In this document: piece by piece, positions 57,261 to 64,000 of the stretch
Position numbering within the stretch: the stretch's first letter is position 1
Layout of the letters: each line of letters starts with the position of its first letter
DNA from: Cenococcum geophilum 1.58
Taxonomy: Eukaryota > Ascomycota > Dothideomycetes > Gloniales > Gloniaceae
Direction of reading: 5' to 3'
DNA length: 64,000 bases
Assembly (NCBI GenBank): GCA_001692895.1
Contig: KV748187.1
Location: forward strand, 2,724,836-2,788,835
Made by a program: the position numbers and the translations under genes
The notes under the pieces: model-generated
Seen by the model: only the letters and a program-made list of their open reading frames with translations
The model's database searches: none
What the model was told of the DNA's origin: nothing

Positions 57261-58199
57261 TAATACTATATTGAACTTTTAAAGCTATATAAAACCTTTT
57301 AGTGGAGCTTTTTGGCTGTTTCTACGTGCAGATTTAGAAAATATGGTACAGTAGATGGTTGCAAATAATGGTAAATATATAATTTAGTTAATTTTAGGTG
57401 TAAAATAAGTAGTAATATATCTTATATATTATAATTAAACATCTAGTAGAGTATAATCGCGATATTTGGCATAAAAGTATAAGATTTTGTAAGGCTTCAG
57501 AGATTAAATTTGACTACCCCCCCTAACTACTACAATACTATTAAATTCCATCTAAACTAGATTATACTGCGATTAATAAGTATATTTAAAGGCTTTTCCG
57601 TATTATAGATAGAGCCTATAAGTGGTAGAAGCTAATTAGGTTAGGGGTAATCGGTTACGTTCCCTAACACCAAAAATTAAAAATCTTATAAAGCTCCAAT
57701 CTTACTAAGATCTCTTTAAAAACGGGCCCTCTAAGGTTCTACTAGCCGTAGACTAATTACCTAATTAGGTTTAGCGCGATCGTAATTTAGATTTCCCCTA
57801 ACTGCGCTAACCTTACTTATTCTATGGTCTTCCTTTCCTTCGCCTTACGCAGCCTTTAAAGTAGGCTTAATTAATTGCCTTCTTTATTTACTATTATTAA
57901 TTAAGGTGGTATAGGGCTTTGCGATATAGTCTCCCGTTAGGCTCGCTTTAATTAAGGGCTAAGCTAAGTACTAGTAAGCCTTCTATAGCCTCTTATAGGA
58001 GGCTCTATAGAGTCCTTTATTAGTTAATTTATACAGTGTTTCCCTCTATAGCAGTATATAGAACACTCTGTATTTCCTTTTCGACAACTATATTAGTAAT
58101 TACTATATCCTTATTTATACATACAGCTAGTAGGCCGTGTAGTAGTTAGGTAAGCTTTTACTACTTTTAAAAGTAGTATAATTTTACTAACGCTTATAG

Positions 58200-60624
58200 G
58201 AATTTAAGCGTTATAAGTCTTTCCTAGTTTAATAAGTTCGTTACTAAGAAAGGGCTCTTTTACAATTCCATATTAAGTACAAATCTTATAGTAGCCTTAA
58301 TTTCAGATCTTATAGATACAGCTAGGTATATAAGAGACCTTAATAGCCTTTTAAAGCTTTTTAGGAATTAGAAAAAGGACTAAGTCGCCTATACTAAATA
58401 TAGTAATAGAGTGCTGCGTACCGTACTTCTTCCTTATCTAGTTACGAGAGTAAGCCAATCGCTATTAAACTCTCTTGTAAATATCTAATATATCATAAAT
58501 AGAGTCTAACTCTACTAAACGCCTCTGCAGCCGTAGTTCCTTTTAGCGCTCTTTAAGCTTCTTTAATACCTGCCGCTTAAGCTCTAGCTACGGTGGAATG
58601 GCGTAAATAGGGTTATTAGAGTTCTTAATTGCCCGAATTAACTTACGCCTAAAAGCAGGTATAACTATATTATAATACTCTTTAAGATCTGCTGGTGGAA
58701 CGCCGGCTCCACTAGCTTCGCAATAGAGCTATAATTATAGAGCTTTAATTTAAATAGCAAGATTATCTATAAAGTAGCCTTCAGGGGTATAGTAAGAATT
58801 ATCTAGATCTTTAATCCAGTCGTCTAGATATAATTACTCTTGCTGCTAGATAGATTATAAAGCTCTCTTAGTTATACGCTATAGATCTGCGGTAGGTCTA
58901 GGTCTTACTACTACTAAGGCTTCGGCCTCTCTATCCATTCTCTTAATCGCCTCCTGTATACTAGCCTCTTAGCTTAGTATAAAAAAGCCTTCTAGTAAAG
59001 GTAGAGGCTACTTAAATCCACTTAATCCTAATAATTAAATTTAACGAGTTCGAATTAAAATTAGTAAGTAATTAAGAAAAAGGCGATCGTCGTTAGATAG
59101 AGCATGGTTTAGAGAAGTCTCCTACCTTTATAATCTATTAACTAAATTATAGTCCTCTTTAAACTAATTATAATTACCTATAGAGGCAGTTCCTAAATCT
59201 AGAAGGCTTTTATTATTAGAATCCTTATCTTCCTTATTAGAAGATTTACCCGTGGTTAAGAGCCAATTGCTATTATCTCCTATATTAGAAATATTATCGC
59301 GATTCTTATCGGAAGCAGTAAGGGTGCTTAAAGTAATAGAGCAATTATCCTTCTTATTGCGCTCCTATTCGGCAGCCTCTTACCTATTACTATTCTCTTC
59401 TAATAGAGGGCCTAAAACTTCCTTATTACCATCTAGATCCTCATTCTTAACTTTAAAGACTTTAGTATCGGGCAAAGGCTCTACCGTAGCCCTTAGGGCA
59501 GGCGCCACTAAAGTAGAAGCCTAAGAATCTCTCCTATATAGACAGCAAAAAGGCGTATAGCCAATTAATTCGTGGTATATGCGATTAATTAAGGCCGCAA
59601 TAATTAGGTAAGCTGCCGCCTATTATAAAGTTCCTAAGAGTCGCTTTACTATATAAAGCTTCTTCTTTATAAAGCTATTAGCCTGCTCTATAAGGCCTTA
59701 TAATTAAGGGTAGCGCAGGCGGCTATTAATAACTTTTACTCTATAGTAACGAAGTAATATAAAAAGGGCGCCTTTAAACTCTATACTATTATTACTTTAC
59801 TAAATACGCGGGTAAACACTATGGTAATATATCTATTATAATATAGCAGCGGCGACTTCCTTAGCTGTCTTCTGCTTAAGAGGGTAGAGGGCGTAGTATT
59901 TACTAAAGTAATCGCGTATCTATAGGATCCATTTATATTTACCGTCGGGCTTAGAGCGCATATTAATTAGATCGCCTTAAATGCAATTAAAGGGAGCTAA
60001 AGAGACGATTATATTAAGTGGAGGCCTTATAGTAGAGGAAGCTTTTCTAAAAGAATATTAGTATACATATATAACTAAGAAAAGTAACATTTACTCCTTA
60101 TAGATTTAACAGTGCTTAAGTAGCCATTTAACTTTAATAGATCTTATACCATAATACTTAGTCGCAATTATATAGTAGGTCTTCTTCTGCCCTAAGTGTT
60201 TAATATTACTATACTTCCTTACAATTATATTATAAATATCTAGCTTAGGAACCACCTTTAAAGCCCGCTTATTAGGCCCTATTGGACGCCTCTAAAGACC
60301 TTGTAGCTTTAGATAAACATCCTCTCTTATATACCACCATTGCTTAGCCTTTAATTTAGCGTTACGTTCTCCCTATAAGCGGGCTATATAATTTAAATCT
60401 ATAAGCTAGGAAACAAGATTATTATATTTAAGCTGGGTAACGCGCTTTATTAAGTTAACTCTGGTTTCTTCTAGATACTTAGTAAAGGCAGGCTTTACTA
60501 TAACTAAGAAGGCAGGAATAGCGTAAGAGACGTTATAGGAGTCGTCTACAGTAGGAGAGGTAATCGCATTAGGTGCGGAGGTAGTCGTGGAGGTAGTCGC
60601 GGAGGTAGTCGCGGAGGTTAACAT
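58200..60624 (-). pseudogene. Ginger-like transposase (H2C2 zinc finger and DDE integrase), RIP-degraded
   Basis: The minus-strand start at 60624 (MLTSATTSATTSTTTSAPN) opens a frame followed through RIP stops. An H2C2 finger lies near 60160-60290 (IKHLGQKKTYYI, YYGIRS, KWLLKHC). The integrase core at 59530-59990 shows the DDE set: GDLINMRSKPDGKYKW (Asp), SNNSIEFKGALF (second Asp now Asn) and LIEQANSF (Glu). A C-terminal region near 58270-58520 has IGDLVLFLIPKK. The first zinc-binding His reads Tyr and an acidic residue reads Asn; both are C-to-T type changes. No functional product is expected. Confidence 0.78.
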
Positions 60625-61130
60625 TGCTGTTGCTAGTATTAGATTTAAGCTGGTAATTAAGTTAATATATATTTAGAGCTTATAGATAAGACGTGCATCT
60701 TATTAAGGATATATTTAAGTTATACATAGAGGCGGTAAATAAGAAAGGATGAATGAGAAAATTTAACAGACGTTGAAGCTTGCGAAGTTTAACTTTTGGA
60801 GCCCCTGCGCTAGTCCTAATCGGGTAATCGTAATAAGAAAATTAACACCTTAGGAGGTTTTACGAGAGCTCTATAAAATGCCTTATACTTAGTTATAAAA
60901 TATAAACTAACTACTAAACTTAGGCTTATCAACCAGCCGTTTTGGCGACGTCGTGTATATATAGTTAGGGTAATTTAAGGCTGTTCTAGACGTTATACGA
61001 TAACGATTTACTAATTAGATTAAGAGGGGAAGAAAACCGAAGTTATAGTATAATATATTTTAAAGAGCTTTACGATTCGTGCATAGCCACGCGCTGCTAT
61101 ACTACTTTGTAATTGGCCTGATCTTTTAAA

Positions 61131-61271
61131 GATCTTTTCCGGAATAAAGTAATTGTTCTGGAATCGAGACGATAAAACCGATACACGAATCGTTCCTTTT
61201 TGAAGACGATTTGTTCTGGTATGACGCAGGAATTTTCCGGAATAAGGCTTGAGCCAGTATGGGGCAGAATA
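61131..61271 (-). repeat. Right TIR of the Ginger-like element
   Basis: Inverted match to 57120-57260. It ends CAGAATA, followed by the GTCT duplication. The next gene's start codon is 131 bp away. Confidence 0.85.
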
Positions 61272-61402
61272 GTCTTTAATGTCAATTCAAAGTTCACATT
61301 TAACTCTCAGTTTCTCTTCTAGACCATCATTCTCAAGTCACTGGCTTTTTTTCCTTTTTTTTCTGTCTTTCTTTATCTCAGAGTCTCCAAACTTCATTCA
61401 GA

Positions 61403-63245
61403 ATGGTTAATAGCGGAAAGCCATCCAAAGGATGTAAAGGTTGCAGAGAGAGAAAAATAAAGGTAATAGCTCCTAGTATGTTTCGATAATTGGGGCTCTA
61501 TATCAAAGCATCTTGTGGGAAAATACCCAAACACTGAAATTTGGTAGTGCGATCTGGTGAGACCAGCATGCAGCCAATGTATCAGAATCCAACGCGATTG
61601 CTCTGGCTATCGAGATCCACTAGATTTGATGTTCAGGCATGAAAGTGAGGTCGTTGTCAGAAAGGCGCGTGTTCGAGCTCAAGACTTTGCGGACAGCAGG
61701 AGGTCGCGGGCTTCACCCGGAAGTCGACGCAATGCCGGTGGACCTAGCTCGTTGTCTCAACGAGCAGAATTAACCACATCTAATGCTTCATCGCCTGGGG
61801 GCTTCCCGATGCAGTCAATTGAGCACTCCCTATCGCCGGCAAGCTCTATACGCAGCTTGGCTCCATCAATTGAAGACCAAGCAGCCAGCTTCTTCTTTGC
61901 TCACTATGTCATTGGAAGCAGGAACTTGCCGCGAGGTCATTTCGAATATCTGCCAGTCATGTACCACCAACCAGGCGTCGATCAGACCCTTCGCATAAGT
62001 TTACTTGCTGCAGGGCTGGCGGGTTTTGCAAATACCGTACAGTCACAGGAGCTAATGAAGACGGCCGGGCAATGGCACGTCTCTGCGCTTGCTTTGACTA
62101 ATACGGCTCTACGGTCTCCGACCGATGCGACAAAAGATACCACACTGATAGCCGTATTAATTTTGGGCATATACGAGAATCTTACATACCAAGTCGAGAG
62201 ATCTTTCAAATCCTGGTACGACCATATCAACGGAGCCGCTACACTTATTCGACTACGTGGACGTGAGCAGTTTAAGACGACGACTGGTCTCCGTATATTT
62301 CAGCAGTTCTACGGAACCATCCTTCTCGGCTGTTTACAAAACAAGGTCCCAATGCCTGCGGATCTTGTAGAGCTCTGGGCATCTTCTACTAATTTCTTCG
62401 ATGGACGCACTCCTGGCAAGTTGTTCTCGGATATTATGATACGCTTCATCGACTTAAACGTAGCAGTAAAGAATGGGAATCTTTTCAATCCTGATGCCAT
62501 CATCGCCTCTGCGATGCAGATTGATAGCGAGCTCCTAAATCTTCAGACCAACATGCTACCTATGTGGCAATACCAGACGATTTTTACGGACGCTGATCCA
62601 GATTTAGTATCCGAAGGCTTCTATCATGTCTACCCCGATCTTTGGGTAGCTCAGATGTGGAATAACTTCCGTATTGTACGAATGGTCCTAAATGAAATAA
62701 TCCGCGAGCAGCTTATTAAAGGATATTCCTTCAATCCACCCCTGTTCACTGCCCCTGAGTATGCAGTGCAACTTCAGCTCTCCACAGACGCCATAATCCT
62801 ACTCGCTTCCGAGATATGTGCCACGGTGCGACAACATGCTGGATACATACCACCATTAGCACCGCTACATCCTGCGGGATCCGAGCAGACATTGCAAGCT
62901 TGGGGTGCCCTAGGCATCCCTCCTTCGGCATTAGCGTGTGGCTCACCCACTTCAAAATCCCTAAGCCAATTTGTACCTCAAGCACAAAGCCTGGAACTAG
63001 AGTCCGTTCGTGCGTCTGGTTGCTATTACCTCGTCTGGCCGCTCTTCATGGTCGGTAGAATGCCAGTCTGTCCCAACCACCTCCGTCTCTGGGTCCTCAA
63101 CTGCCTGCAATACATTGGCCGAACGATAGGAATGCAGCAGGCCCTCACCTTTGCTGAAGCTCTGAAAAGCCCTGAAAGATTCACGCCATTTACAACACCC
63201 GAGGACAATGCACCGCATGTGTTTCGTACCGGCAAGGATGAGTAA
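61403..63245 (+). CDS. Zn2Cys6 (fungal binuclear cluster) transcription factor
   Basis: Two exons (61403-61462 and 61548-63245; 85-bp intron, GTAATA donor and GGTAG acceptor) give 585 residues. The intron falls inside the DNA-binding domain, as is frequent in this family. Joined, it reads GCKGCRERKIKCD and then ACSQCIRIQRDCSGY, with all six zinc-ligand cysteines. A basic/Ser-rich linker (residues 45-105) and a Fungal_trans_2-like helical regulatory region follow (SIEDQAASFFFAHYV, LMKTAGQWHVSALALTNTAL, LILGIYENLTY, INGAATLIRLRGREQ). This points to a nuclear transcriptional regulator whose target pathway cannot be read from the sequence. The frame is intact although a RIP-degraded transposon ends 131 bp upstream. 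Confidence 0.9.
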
Positions 63246-63502
63246 CCTGCATTTTCTACCTGTGGGGCATTCAATTATTTTTACTCCTGGTACAGACGAC
63301 GAAGTAATGCACTACAATGAGGTTAATTTACTTAATCATTGTTCTTTATCGAGGCTGACCCTTACGTAGATTTCAGCGCTTTTCACACCTCTCAAACTAG
63401 AGTTCTCATTGTCTTCGAATTCTCATGCTATCGTTCATGTCACCTGCAGCATTTATATCTGTCATCCGTCAAGTGTCTTCCACTACACTGCCATGGAGCA
63501 GT
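63246..63502. other. Short spacer after the Zn2Cys6 gene
   Basis: No supported gene. It contains the 3' end of the transcription-factor gene and CT-rich sequence before the next frame. Confidence 0.4.
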
Positions 63503-64000
63503 ATGCCTGTCGTCCTCCATCTATCCCTGCCCTCCCCATCCCTTAAACCGCCTCATCAAAAACCTCGCCATTCCGCAGGCCTCAAAACACCGACAATTGC
63601 TGCTCCAGCCATCCCAGAAACCATGCCTGCATGCCAGGCCGCACAGGCACCCTCCCAGCCCCACCTCCCACCACACCAGCTAACCTCCCCAGTCCAACTG
63701 CCCCTACAACCTCCAAGACATCCCCGCCGCCACCGGGCCCACACCGCCTCCTCGTCCAAAAGCGGCCACCGCCTCCTTCCGCCCGCCGACCGCTTCCCCG
63801 AGCTTCGTCGAGTGCTCCTACGCCGCCCGCCGCGGGACGAGGCATTGGAGCTCGCCCGTTCGGCAGGGGGAGGAGAGCGGGACACGAGCGCGAACGTGTC
63901 GGAGCGCGGAGCCGGGTTTTGTGGTCGGCGGATAACCGCGGCCGTGTGGAGTCAGCTGGACGAAGTCTGCATTCCGCTCCTGGAGCTGGCCTTCAGGGAT
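63503..64000 (+). CDS. 5' part of an unrecognised gene running off the window edge
   Basis: A plus-strand frame is open from ATG 63503 to the end (166 codons, no stop). It begins with a Pro/His/Gln-rich stretch (to about residue 90). It then becomes helix-like (FPELRRVLLRRPPRDEALEL, VSERGAGFCGRRITAAVWSQ, LDEVCIPLLELAFRD). The GC-rich third positions and ordered C-terminal part favour real coding sequence. The true start may be the Met at 63623. The family is not recognisable from this fragment. Confidence 0.45.
   Translation, partial: MPVVLHLSLPSPSLKPPHQKPRHSAGLKTPTIAAPAIPETMPACQAAQAPSQPHLPPHQLTSPVQLPLQPPRHPRRHRAHTASSSKSGHRLLPPADRFPELRRVLLRRPPRDEALELARSAGGGERDTSANVSERGAGFCGRRITAAVWSQLDEVCIPLLELAFRD

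Larger units (their letters stand above)
57120..61271 (-). mobile_element. Ginger-like DNA transposon (long TIRs, retroviral-type integrase), RIP-degraded
   Basis: The element is 4152 bp with terminal inverted repeats of about 141 bp (57120-57260 and 61131-61271). Ends read TGTTCTGCCCCATACTGG (TATTCTG in the other copy). A 4-bp target duplication GTCT flanks it at 57116-57119 and 61272-61275. The repeats are inverted, not direct, so it is not an LTR element. Each TIR contains several TTCCGGAA-type palindromes. TG...CA ends, 4-bp duplication, long TIRs and a gypsy-like integrase are together diagnostic of Ginger transposons. 57261-58200 shows no supported frame. Confidence 0.8.

Noticed and set aside
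57120-61271. LTR retrotransposon reading of this element
   Set aside because: The terminal repeats are inverted, the duplication is 4 bp, and no reverse transcriptase or Gag is present.
1-64000. CRISPR array, ribosomal RNA or bacterial-type operons
   Set aside because: No regularly spaced short repeats with unique spacers, no rRNA sequence and no bacterial gene organisation were seen; the DNA is eukaryotic.

Overview
The window is nuclear DNA from a filamentous ascomycete (Pezizomycotina). This is inferred from short GT-AG introns with CTAAC-like branch sites, fungal families (HET domain, Zn2Cys6 factor, FAR-17a/AIG1, Bet2, Gdb1), and strongly bipartite composition. Ordinary gene islands alternate with AT-rich blocks whose old coding frames are full of TAG/TAA where CAG, CAA or TGG stood. 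That is the footprint of repeat-induced point mutation (RIP) on transposons. No organism is named.

Layout. 1-3180: RIP-degraded Ty3/gypsy polyprotein with chromodomain, then a copia-type gag relic. 3181-4935: relic DNA and two TA-flanked inverted-repeat elements. 5162-5959: a small secreted cysteine-rich protein gene. 6163-8271: a dead Fot1/pogo element. 8326-27382: a four-level nest of retroelements, each with its own exact target duplication. A gag-protease-only copia element (205-bp LTRs, CTAAG) holds a LINE lacking ORF2 (13-bp duplication and poly-A). The LINE holds a gypsy chromovirus (260-bp LTRs, CCTCC), which holds a copia element (201-bp LTRs, ATAAT).

28969-36225: one gene of STAND/NLR-like style (fungal N-terminal helical domain, ubiquitin-like domain, zinc ribbon, then a tandem TPR array). 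A hAT transposon (30748-34091, 8-bp duplication TCCATGTT) splits it, and the TPR half carries stops and frameshifts. Next come a frameshifted HET-domain gene (36889-38645) and a small putative membrane protein. These look like remains of an allorecognition or cell-death locus.

39131-56452 is mainly a housekeeping island: glycogen debranching enzyme, a RhoGAP, Rab geranylgeranyltransferase beta (BET2), a C2H2 protein and a FAR-17a/AIG1 membrane protein. It ends with a decayed arylsulfotransferase gene. 57120-61271 is a DNA transposon with about 141-bp inverted repeats, a 4-bp duplication and a retroviral-type integrase (Ginger-like). It sits 131 bp before a Zn2Cys6 transcription factor. The last 500 bases open a gene that runs off the edge.

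Exon models were built by hand from splice signals and from family resemblance recalled without database access. Functional names rest on motifs read in translation.
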